From: Paramacrobiotus metropolitanus
Taxonomy: Eukaryota; Tardigrada; Eutardigrada; Parachela; Macrobiotidae
Length of the DNA stretch: 64,000 bases
Direction of reading: 5' to 3'
Assembly (NCBI RefSeq): GCF_019649055.1
Contig: NW_026570288.1
Coordinates: forward strand, 496,001-560,000
The stretch's first letter is position 1. Each line of letters opens with the position of its first letter. Both the position numbers and the translations under genes were made by a program. Below, piece by piece: positions 1 to 9,780 of the stretch. The notes beneath the pieces are model-generated. The model worked only from the letters and a program-made list of their open reading frames with translations, was not told the DNA's origin and ran no database searches.

Positions 1-2045
1 ATCAGCAGAAAACAGCCTCGGGAGGTCTAAGAACAGAGAACAACTGATCTAAATTTGCTCCCGGTGGAGCTGTTCCCTGGACGGAGGCCGCGTTCCCGCG
101 CTGGATTTCTACGCTGATACGCTGGCGCAGGTATTCCGGTGCTCTTGCCTCGCCAGTTTCTTGCCGCACCCTTCTACCCACTTCCGTGAGCAGACGGGAA
201 GCTTCCGGTCCGTTTGGTCCTAGCGTTTCAAAGCCCAAAGCGCTGAACAGGTAGTCCGGGGTGATGTTCTGGTACTTGGTTGCCTTATCCTGTTCAGCCT
301 TTGCCGCCGCTGCTCCAGCTCGCTCGGATGTTGCCACGATATGCGATAATGCCACCGTACAGACGCAGGTGACATCCCACGTCAGCATTCTTCCTCTTTC
401 CCACGGTGCTAACGTAACGCCATCCGGGCGTTGGCCATTCGTTCGACATAAGCCCACTGGTTCAAGCTCTGTTTCAATTCCGGCTGATGCGAATGCTCGT
501 TTCCAGACAGCATTCAAGCTGCTGTGTCTGGGCTTCCTGCCTCGACTTTTCTTGCAGCTTAGGCCATGGTAGCCTCGGGCGTCCACCCAGTCCCCGCAGA
601 TGCAACGGTGCGGAGTGACGATAGCTGCTCCAAGGCGTAGCCCAACAGCGATTCTCAGGGCAGAATCTGTCAGTAGGTATCCAAGTGATGCTGCCGGTAA
701 CGCCTCTAGCCAAGCCCCATTCTCTTTTGTTCTGACGCCGCGCAGCCGAGCTTGACTGGATAGGTCATCCTGGGCTTCAACCCGCAACATTTCCACAGCT
801 TCCGCGATTAGAGGTTCATCCCACACTTTCTGTAGGTTGCGAATACTGACATCCGGCGTATCCCTTTTTGTAATTGCCTGCCATTGTTCTACTGCCGCGC
901 TACAGTACTCATCAGGGTGAAAGTCCGAAGTCTCGGATGCCAGCGTCGCGATTGAGTAAGCCGAGGCCAAAAGGGCTAGCTTCTCAATGCTGCGAATTCC
1001 AAGACCGCCCTCGGAGATCGGCAGGGATGCCTGCGTCCACATTTGGTCCGTGATGGCAACGTTTGTAATCGTGCAAAGGCTTTCCCGGATTACCGCGTCG
1101 AATGCTTGCAAAAGGCCGCTATGCATGTAGCATCGACCCGTATGTAGTTTATACGTCATTCTGACTGGTCCCATGCTGCATCTTAAGAGATACAACGCCT
1201 GGTGTGCTGGTATCATTTGCAAGCGCTGCTTCATCTTTTCTGCAACCTCTGTCGCATTAACAATAGCTCCCGCCGTAGCATCGTCGTGTAGCGGTGCACC
1301 CAGATAGTGTAGCTCGTGTAATTTGGGACACTGTAGATCAGGAAACACATCAAGGAATGCAGCTGTACTTAGACTTTAGATTCTTGTGTGGTTTTACCGT
1401 GGACAGGCAGTACAGTAGCGGGCCGAGCGGGTCTCCTTGCTGGATGCCCGCCCTGGAAAGGATTTGATGGGATCCGTGCAACAACACTGAGGGGGTTCCA
1501 TAGCACTGCCACACGAAGTGGTAATACGCAGGCATATGTTCTTCCGCAGCTTTTAAAATGCAATTTCGATCGAGGGAGTTGAATGCGTTTTTCACGTCCA
1601 GCTTTAGAAAGACTTGTGGGGATTCCATTTGAAGAGCGTGCTCGATAAAATACCGACGCCGCCTTTTGTCGCAAATCCTAACTGCACGGGCCGTAGCACG
1701 TCATTCAAATGGGTACATCTGTATGACACGATGCGGCATACTATTCGCCGAAGACAAAATCCGACAGCTATAGGCCTGATGCCACCGTCCTTTTTCTTGA
1801 AGGCAAAGAGGCTGGCACCATAGAAGACATCTGCAGTTTCCTGGGGAACTTTTCCCTTCAGCATGATGTTCGCAACGGCAGCTAATAAATCGGTAAGCTT
1901 TTTGGATTGTTCGTTGTGCTTCATACCGATTAACTCTTTAAGGTATTGTGGCCTCAGTCCATCGGGACCTGCAGCAGAGCCGTTGGGGAAGGCACGGATG
2001 GCTTCGCATATCTCGGTATGGGTAACTTCCGGGGGCAATTTACTA
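1..2045 (-). pseudogene. LINE (non-LTR retrotransposon) polyprotein, RT plus restriction-like endonuclease end, broken
   Basis: Read on the minus strand this is the reverse transcriptase and C-terminal part of a non-LTR retrotransposon. Positions 2038-1604 give the RT fingers region (SAAGPDGLRPQYLKEL, then FAFKKKDGGIRPIAVG). A frameshift near 1660 moves into 1628-1350, which has motif A (LKLDVKNAFNS) and motif B (GIQQGDPLGPLLYCL). The sequence then jumps to the thumb and C-terminal region at 1348-2; the YxDD catalytic motif expected between them is absent. The C-terminus carries a C-x-C...H-x3-C knuckle (CICG...YHGLSC) followed by RPDG and a WDVT motif, which resembles the zinc knuckle and PD...D restriction-like endonuclease of R2-type LINEs. 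The frameshift and missing motif C make it inactive. A 97%-like truncated sister lies at 60186-60813. The clade assignment is inference. Confidence 0.85.
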
Positions 2046-2941
2046 AGAGTGGTAGAGTACCAATCTGTAAATTGTCACACGCCATCAGTCAACAATCTAC
2101 AAGAAAACAGGAAATTGTTGTGTTTACCATACGAACTCTGTATCTGCAGATGTAGTGGTGGTAAATTATCGAGTCCAATATCAGGTCTTATTTTGTGCAG
2201 CGTCAGTGGTCACACATGTTTTATGATCGACATAAAAAACGATGGTATATATTGAACGGCAAAATGACGGTTATATGTCCAGTCATCAGCCTTTAACCCA
2301 CAAGTAAATCATCAAGGTAAATTTTATGTCAGTACAAGTCAATGAAGTCATGCTTCGTTGGGCGGTGCCGCGGTTTTATACTAACAGACGCACAGCTCAG
2401 GCCAAAAGCTTCTTTTTGACCTGACAGACTGTATTATAGAAGAAGTATGGAAGGTAAAAGTGCATGTGTAACAATTTCTGACATCCCTTAAAATACTGTC
2501 GCTCTTCTTGACGTGTACATTATTTAAATTCTAAAGTGTGCATGGCCGAAGCATCCAGAAGCAAAAATTCGGATATCTAAAGCCGGCTTAAGGTCTCCGG
2601 GTTCTTAAATAAAGCTCTGGCCGCTGTCCAGCAATTTTTCAGTAGCGTCTGCAGACCGGTCGTCGTGGAACGGTGTCATTGGCCACACACGATAATAAAA
2701 ACTTTTGATTATTAATAGCGCTATAACGCCGTAAAATAGGTAATAAAGGTATTACAAGCCAGCGACAACTCACTATGCTGTTGTCTCTGCAGCAGACGCT
2801 TTGCCATTTGCTCTGCCACCACCGCACCGGCTTTCATCCGCATCCGAACTTTTCCGGAGAATATCACACACGCAGCCGTAATTCACTTTAGCCAAACCGT
2901 AGTTCTGCGACCAAAATATCATTTATTATACTTTATCCATC
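2046..2941. other. Intergenic, no recognisable gene
   Basis: This stretch lies between the truncated LINE and the first DOMON-like gene. I see no conserved domain in any frame, only short ORFs. The last 100 bases should hold the promoter and 5' UTR of the downstream gene. An AT-rich tract (TTATACTTTATCC) sits just before its ATG but I cannot name a core promoter element with confidence. Confidence 0.5.
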
Positions 2942-4473
2942 ATGTGGGGCATTCTGATGCTGTTATTCTGCGGGGCGGCATTTGCTCAGAATTACGACTA
3001 CTCGGCGCCAGCCCCATTACCATCATCCGAATCGCCCTCACCAGCTCCGACCCCGATGCCACCTCCAGCACCAACACCAACGGAACCTCCGGCATCCCCA
3101 TCACCGACGCCCGAGTTCACCACAACCACAGCGACACCGGCGCCCACTCCAGCGCCTACTCCCGCTCCAACGCCCGCTCCAATACCCGCTCCAACACCCG
3201 CTCCCACACCCGCCCCAACACCAGCCCCGACGCCCAGCCCGACACCGGCTCCAACGCCCGAATCTACCACCACCACCACACCGGCTTCCACAACCACCAC
3301 CACAACTACTCCGGAGCCTACCACCACAACAACGACACCCGCACCGACTACAACAACCACGACACCCACAACGACGACCACCACCACGTCGACGACTACC
3401 ACAACACCGACCACCACCACGACGCCAACAACCACGACGACGACAACAACACCCACGACCACCACCACGACCACAACTCCGACTCCCGCGACGACACTAC
3501 AGCAAGCGTCCGGTGCCCTCCCACCGTGCGGCACCGCCGGAATCTCTTGCCATGTACTGCAGGCAACGGCCTGTGCCGAAAGCGGTGACCAAAAGTGTGA
3601 ATATTTGGCCAAGATCGGTCAGAATCCTTCCGACTCCGGCTCGGTCCAGATTGAACTGGCCGCTACGGGAGGTGGGACGGAGCTCAATCTGGATGTCGGT
3701 ACTAATCGGTGGATCGGCGTCGGGTTTTCTCTGGTAAGCGCAGAAACTAATTTCTTCCGGCTATAACAAACTCATATATAATAAAAATAGTGTAAAAAAT
3801 AAACTTTATATACTTCTGTATAATGTATAATAAAAAATATTAATACAAAAAGTAAAAACAAAACAATGTATTTTGTTTAGAATATTTTATAAAAACGATG
3901 TGCACATAATACATTATACAGAAGTAAAGCTCCCGCTGTTTTTTAACAAAATACGATAAGAAAACTTGGTTTTTAAAGCACGAATTGATTGTAGACCGGA
4001 CAGATGCCGAACTCAGCCGTGTTCCACTGCTTCCACGACACCAACGGAACAATTCAAGGCAAACTGACGTACAACGTACCCATTGCGCATTTCAATATGG
4101 GCTGGGTCGGCGTCGATGTAAACAATCAGTCTTGTCACTCATGACCTTTCGATATTTCCTTTCGATATTATTCTGAATAATCCGGTTGATTTCCAGCAAG
4201 CGCCGCTAACCGTGCAGAGCGCCCAATTTGCCAACAATGAAATGCGCTGCGTGGCTATTTTGAAGAAACAATTCGGCATCAGTGGACAGGCGTTTGACCT
4301 GACGCAGACGGTCACCCTGATTGGAGCCAATGGACCGCTGATACAAAGTGAGTTTCGTTGGTGAAGTCAATAAAAGACCGTCTCGGTTAAAAGTGCTTTT
4401 CGATTTCTGTCCAGATACCATCGCGCAACACGACAGAGCGCACGTTCCCGGTGCTAAAGTCAGCTTCCCGTGA
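2942..4473 (+). CDS. Secreted mucin-like DOMON-domain protein (D1), 4 exons
   Basis: Gene model: exons 2942-3733, 3995-4117, 4197-4347 and 4415-4473, all with GT-AG junctions and matching phases, predicting 374 aa. The start gives a clear signal peptide ([16 protein letters not shown]). Residues about 24-183 are a Pro/Thr/Ser tract made of APTP-like repeats followed by TTTTTP repeats, as expected for an O-glycosylated stalk. The rest is a compact DOMON-like beta domain with paired cysteines, the signature RWIGVGFSL, then [12 protein letters not shown] and a final beta-rich exon. DOMON domains bind haem or sugars in secreted or surface redox proteins; here there is no transmembrane segment, so secretion is inferred. 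The downstream gene D2 has the same exon lengths after exon 1 (123, 151, 59 nt), so the two are tandem paralogs. The ligand is unknown. Confidence 0.75.
3010..3495 (+). repeat. Pro/Thr-coding low-complexity tract inside D1
   Basis: A C-rich, ACC/CCA/ACA-rich tract codes APTPAPTP units first and then runs of Thr with Pro spacers. It has almost no G on the plus strand, so all three plus frames and one minus frame stay open for hundreds of bases. Those alternative ORFs (His/Asp-rich, Pro/Arg-rich and Val/Gly-rich) are by-products of composition. The tract is prone to length change, so copy number here may be polymorphic. Confidence 0.85.
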
Positions 4474-5105
4474 TCTGGCATTCCGGCTAATGACCTGCAT
4501 ACCGCTTTATATGTCTGTCAAAAACTAAGGACGGTGCAGTTTGTATTATGGTTTTAATACAATGCCAATTACCTCATTGCGCACATTTAAATTAAATTGT
4601 CACACTTTTTAACTAATTTTTCAGCGGCTAAAAACCAGCCTTAACGGTGCCTCCCGAACCCAACTTACAAAAGTGATTTTAACGGAAGGATGACTTTATT
4701 GATGCCGATAAAGAAGCGCGTTTTAAGGCGTTGTTATTATCATATTTGTACATGTGCACATCGTTTCACTCTTGCGTAAAGGTGCCAAAAAACGCCATGT
4801 ACTGAATGTGCTCTGTAAGAACACACAATATAAAAATATAAGAGGCTTTTATGGTTGTCGCGCTAGATCTTTTACCGCGCCATAATAATCGCTCTTTTCT
4901 TTTGCGGTCCTTGGCTTTTATGATCGGATACGCAAACAACTATACCATTCGAAAACGTCTCATGGTTTTACGTAGCATTAAGTGCCGATGCACTGGCTAA
5001 CGCTTTAATAATGATTTCAGTCAAGCATTTTACAAGCTCTTTATGCGGAAATCCACGGTTGCCGGGAACGGTTTTTGCGCTTCCGTTTCCATCAGCTGCT
5101 CCATA
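4474..5105. other. Spacer between D1 and D2
   Basis: No gene seen. The stretch is homologous to the spacer at 15475-16047 and its copy at 32033-32604, including the tract around AACGTCTCATGGTTTTACG, so it was duplicated together with the DOMON pair. It should contain the D1 3' end and the D2 promoter. Confidence 0.6.
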
Positions 5106-6105
5106 ATGCAGTCATACATTTTGCCGCCGGTTTTGCTAATCTTGACAGCCAACGTGGCTGCTGCCCAAAACACCGGGTGCGGGTCATCTTTGAGCAGCGT
5201 TAGTCAAACATGTCAGAACAGCGGCTCGGTGTGCCACAGTCTCCAGGCACAGTGCTGGCAAGCGGCTTCATGCGAATTCTTAGCCAGCATCGCCACAGCG
5301 AATGATGCGGTGACTGTTGACCTTCTTGCTGCGGCCAATGGCAATCAGCTGCAATTAAATCTAACGGGCAACCGGTGGATCGGTGTGGGATTCTCCATGG
5401 TACGGTCTTCTTCACATTTTACACAACTGCTTTATTCGAGTTTTGTGCATAAATTTATAACGCGGATTAAGCAGCGGAGGGAGTGGATTTGTGGGAGGAA
5501 CGTTCTTTAGTATTGTAAATTATGTGATGATCGAAATCAGGTGATTAATTTTGTTGATTGGCAGAGTGGAGGCATGGCTAATTCAGCGGTGGTGCATTGC
5601 TTTCATGACGCCAACGACACCGTGCAAGCCAAACTGACATACAACATTCCCAACGCTCATTTTAATATTGGATGGCAGAATGTCGATGTAAGAATCACGC
5701 GTCGGTAATGGCACGCACGGTACACAGTCCAGCCGGAAAGTGCTTTTCTAACCCGCTATAGCCTTGTATTAATTTTAGGCTTGCCGGCGCTTAGTTTGGC
5801 AATCTTGTCGCATTTGTGTATTTTATAGCAAGCCCCGCTAAATGTCCAATCGGCTTCCTACGTGAACAACGAACTCCACTGCGTCGTCAAGCTGCAGAAA
5901 AAATTCACTATCCAAAGTCAAGCGTTTGACCTTAACCAGCCGGTGACTTTAATTGCCGCCACCGGCCCTTTACGAAACAGTAAGCGCTGTTGAAAGGTTT
6001 CCGTGTTTATCTGTTGCCACTAATCAGAGTCATGCTAACCCTGTAGATACTATTGCCATGCATGATCGGGATCCAGCCATATCGAAACAGAAAGCCAGTT
6101 TCTAA
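5106..6105 (+). CDS. Secreted DOMON-like protein (D2), 4 exons
   Basis: Exons 5106-5399, 5565-5687, 5829-5979 and 6047-6105 join in phase and predict about 208 aa. An upstream in-frame ATG at 5043 would add 21 residues, but the ATG at 5106 gives the better signal peptide (MQSYILPPVLLILTANVAAA), so I prefer it. The mature part begins QNTGCGSS, has about six cysteines, then the DOMON-like signature [10 protein letters not shown], then SAVVHCFHDAND and FDLNQPVTLIAATGP. It has no mucin tract, unlike D1, and no membrane anchor, so it is predicted to be a small secreted domain protein. Exon lengths 2 to 4 equal those of D1. D4 at 16048 is its duplicate. Ligand and role are unknown. Confidence 0.75.
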
Positions 6106-6440
6106 TAACTGCATCCGGAAGCAGTTCCACTCGACAGCCAGTTAATTAAAGCACAAGACCACCCGCCTGCGGCTTTTGGCGTGGACAGTGTCTGCTAGCT
6201 ATTTGCTCTGGTTTTTTTTTGCGGTTGCTGTCTGCATTACAGATCTACCGACTCCGTTTTCGCTCAGCTTATAATGGTTTGACTGTATCTTGACTGTGTA
6301 AAGACGAGCGCATACGGAAAAGCTCTTGTGTAAAATAATAGTAGCGGTTATCTATTACTTCGTACTCTTGCAATGAATTATACAATTGAATTATACAATG
6401 TTTAAAGTATCGGATCACTATCAGTCATGCAATAATATTT
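6106..6440. other. Downstream flank of D2, shared with other copies
   Basis: No gene. The sequence matches 17097-17403 downstream of D4, with small indels, and runs straight into the MITE at 6441. It shows that the DOMON pair and the following filamin end were one duplicated block. Confidence 0.55.
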
Positions 6441-7113
6441 GGTGAAGGCTCCGCATACCACCTTTTACCACCTTTGGCTCCTAGTACCACCTTTCATACC
6501 ACCTTTGGCTCCTAATACTACCTTTTGCACACCACTTTTGACTCCGCATACAACCATTTAATTATTTCTTTGCAGCTGTATTATTATGAATTAATAAGGA
6601 TATCTGGAAAAACCGAATGCAGCCGCGTCCAAATCGACGCGCTTGCTTCATATACATATAAGATATGCTGCATGGAGGTTATAAAACTAAATCCTGATCT
6701 TTTCACAATATTATACTAGCCATTTTCGGATACCGTGTTCGATGTATGATGTTCGCAACGTAACGTTTTGTGCGGACATTACTGACACACGCTTCCATAC
6801 GAACAGTACGAATACAAACAGCACATACAAACAGTACTTCCGATGTGTGTTCGTACTGTTTTTCCATGGCGTCGGTTGCGATACTGAATGCCTTCAACTT
6901 GCTAGTTGCTACATATATATCTTTTTCCAGTCGGTACATGGAAAGATTTGGATCTCGTTTCTGGAGGTTAAAAAATTAAACTAAATTAAAAATTAAATTT
7001 TAAAAAATTAAATGGTGGTATGCGGAGTCAAAAGTGGTGCGCAAAAGGTGGTATGAAAGGTGGTACTAGGAGCCAACGGTGGTATAAAGGTGGTATGCGG
7101 AGCCTTCACCATA
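6441..7113. mobile_element. 673-bp MITE with long inverted ends and 9-bp target duplication (Mutator-like)
   Basis: The ends are inverted copies over about 105-120 bp, starting GGTGAAGGCTCCGCATACC on the left (6441) and its complement on the right (ending 7113). Each end contains several ACCACCTTT units. The element is flanked by ATAATATTT at 6432-6440 and again at 7114-7122. The related locus at 17395-17415 lacks the insert and has a single copy of that site, which confirms a clean insertion. Long TIRs and a 9-bp duplication are typical of the Mutator superfamily. The middle has no transposase. Its TIRs do not resemble those of the large element at 52612-61491. Confidence 0.85.
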
Positions 7114-7294
7114 ATATTTTGCATAACAAGGGAAATCGTAGAACAGTGGAAACCAGAAGCTTCTTTGCGAGATATTCTTAATGGTTTGCTTAGGGTATTA
7201 ATCTTTACAAAATCGTACAAGGAATCAATTAAAATAAACAGTTTTTACTTCAAGCGGATGGTCTGCTTTTTAACGGAAAACAGGCACCTGCCTG

Positions 7295-7682
7295 TCAGAT
7301 ATGACACAGAAGCAGAGAGCAAAATGGGAGCAAATATCCTCCTTTATTGTGTAACAATAAAGCAACCAACAAAAACAACACAGAAAAACCCGATGTGGTA
7401 AAAGCTGTGGTGAAAGTGGCTGCCAGCGAGCTCGGTGGAAATCGTGATAATCCCGCGGCATGCAGCAGCTGAATCACAGCTGGTACCGCAAAGCATGGAA
7501 TCGCTCGTAAGCGCTGGGCCACACCTCCAAAGTGCATAGCGAACGCTGATTGGTCAGCGTAGACAAAGTATACGCTGAGTTATCAGCGTATATGAGCGGC
7601 ACGGATGGCGTGGCCATACGCGTGCGGGCGACAGAGCAAGCCACAAGAGGTGTCTACCGCCTCGAGTGAGCGGTCTCTGACA
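7295..7682 (-). mobile_element. SINE-like repeat, possibly tRNA-derived
   Basis: Present here, at 42086-42470 and at 63750 to the window end. It is absent from the matching site near 17580, and TGCCTG flanks it on both sides (7289-7294 and 7683-7688). On the minus strand there is an A-box-like TGGCCCAGCGCTTACGAG and a weak, interrupted B-box-like stretch, plus a tail with an AATAAA motif. A short hairpin (TATACGCTGA and its complement) lies near 7571-7594. A tRNA origin is inference. Confidence 0.6.
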
Positions 7683-8252
7683 TGCCTGATTATGAATATG
7701 GTTTTTACGGCATACGAAGCTTGGCGAAAAAAGGTCATCCGGATGAGAAATTAGCAAACTGTACTTGTGTTCGAGTTTATAATGGAGATACCTGGTATTT
7801 TTAAAAATATACACGTGATACCGGTTTACACGTTATCAGTTACTAACTGTTAGAAATATTTTCGGGTCTGAACTCAGAACAGCCGGGTACAGCGCGCACA
7901 CCACCGGATAAAAACAAGATTACAACTCCAAACTGCAGGCGAAAATCGGGGATTAACTCAATTTAACTGGATAAGCAGGAACTTTGCGAAATAATAATTC
8001 TAAACTTTGAACCACAAATCAAGCCAGCGCTCAACAAAAAGATAATAACAGGGAGAAGGGGCACACACCACAGTCTATAACACACCGCCGACGGGGGAAG
8101 AAAAGATCCATTTGAAAAGCATGGCGCGCGCGTCACAAAACAACATAAAATCTCTCTGCAATCTCTCTTTCATTCGTCTCAGATATCGGCGGATCCACGA
8201 CGCCACTGCGAATAGGAGGTAGCCGCCGGCGGAGGCGGGGAGGCGACGTAGA

Positions 8253-8612
8253 TATATAATTATTATGTAATACGTAATTCTGCAGGCGAACTGTCCGTAC
8301 ACTGTATGGGTCCGCATAAAGAGGCGTTCTGTGAGCTGTATGACCACCGGGACGGAACGTACACACTGCGAATCAAACCAGCCGAAGCCGGTCAACATTT
8401 GCTCACCATCAATACAACGGAGAACACGTGCCCGGTACGCTGTAAACGACGAATTCCGTCGTCTGACTTATGTATATTGCGAATTGTTGTGATAATTAAC
8501 TGTGGCTAACTGCAAGAAGTCCGTTTGCCATTAAAATCGCCGGTACACCCGATCCCAGCAAGGTGCGCGTGTACGGCCCGGGTGTAAGTCACGGTGTGCA
8601 GGCCAGTTATCA
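8253..8612 (+). other. Inverted block inside filamin copy F1
   Basis: This segment reads on the plus strand as two filamin exons (GPHKEAFCELYDHRDGTYT, then SPFAIKIAGTPDPSKVRVYG) that lie on the minus strand in the uninverted copy at 18797-19183. The left breakpoint falls within the last filamin exon; the right one falls next to the exon B donor. A one-base deletion (ATCAATACAACGG in place of ATCAAGTACAACGG) is also present. The same inversion is carried by the copy at 43032-43391. Confidence 0.85.
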
Positions 8613-9089
8613 TTTCGGACGTACCTGGTCCAGCGCGGCGCGTATCGATCATACTCTTGATATCCTTGCCGATCATTCCGCTCTTGATATCTCCACTGAC
8701 CACCACCTTACTGGCATCCCCGGCGGACGCCACCGTCAGTTTGTACGGGCACCCTTTGACCGTGTCCCCGCTCCATTTGACGTTGAGAACGTAGGAGCCG
8801 CTGTGCTGCGCCGTGTACGTCGCCTTGTACACGCTGCTGCCCAGATGCTGCAGGGTTACCGGGATGTCGGCTTTGATGCCGCTGATGTGGACTTCCGGCT
8901 CGCCGGGTCCGGCCTCCGAGCCGTCGATGATGAACTCGGCTTCCTCGCGCACTTTGGCCTCGGTCAGGCCGCGACCGCGCAACCGCACGCGGCCGGCGTC
9001 GATGGGGATGAGGGCCGGTTCGGCCCAGCCCGGGAACGGAGAGTGCGGGATGGGCTGCTCCGACCACCACACGTGGATATCGTGATGAC

Positions 9090-9780
9090 CTGTAGCATGA
9101 CAATGGTACTTCACAAAAATTCACGTATTTTAATTTAAATGTAGATTTTGTTATTTTCCCCGTATTGTATTTTCTTTGTGAGTTCCAGTACCTAATGATA
9201 TTATCACGTGACTACAGAGCAAAAATAAGTACTTTGCGATACAAATGTAGTATAACGGCTAATTGTGGCTAACCCCATTCCCAACTGTCTATTCTCGCTT
9301 AATATGTAAAGCGCAAGAAACAATCAAACGGTATAATTTAATTTTTTTCTTAAAGCTATTACTACCGGCTAGAATTGCTAAATATTCAGTCAACGCTGTC
9401 CCAAGCATGGAACAGGCAAAGACACAATAAAGATCCGTACTCGAGCTCCGTTATGGATTTATCCGAACATTTAAGTCAAATGTCTATCCTAAATTAAAGC
9501 AGTAAATTCTTACAGCAAATCTTTGGGCCAGTAGGTAACAGTAAAAACGCTAATATTTCTGAACTATTTGATTTACAATGAATCTTATAAATATTTAATA
9601 AACGAGCTAACTAATGCAATTGATGCGGCGTACGTCAGACTATAGTAATTTATACTGCAATAATTCATAATACCGCAGTTAAAATAGCCGTTAAAATAAT
9701 TGCTCATTTACTAATCATATCAACTGATTTTGTTAATTTCGTTCTTTTTCAATACTTTTAGTCATTGTCGTTGTGCTTAC
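9090..9780 (-). other. Intron between filamin exons A and B (F1)
   Basis: A 691-bp intron with GTAAGC donor and TACAG acceptor on the minus strand. It is AT-rich and has no other feature that I can see. The F2 counterpart (20411-21679) is almost twice as long. Confidence 0.6.

Noticed and set aside
2944-3737. Long alternative ORFs over the Pro/Thr tract, on both strands
   Set aside because: They arise from the skewed C/A composition; only the frame with signal peptide and DOMON domain has protein features and matching splice phases.
8563-9138. Plus-strand 191-codon ORF opposite filamin exon B (also at 43342 and 20124)
   Set aside because: It is the antisense of a well-supported filamin exon with high GC at third positions; it has no domain of its own.
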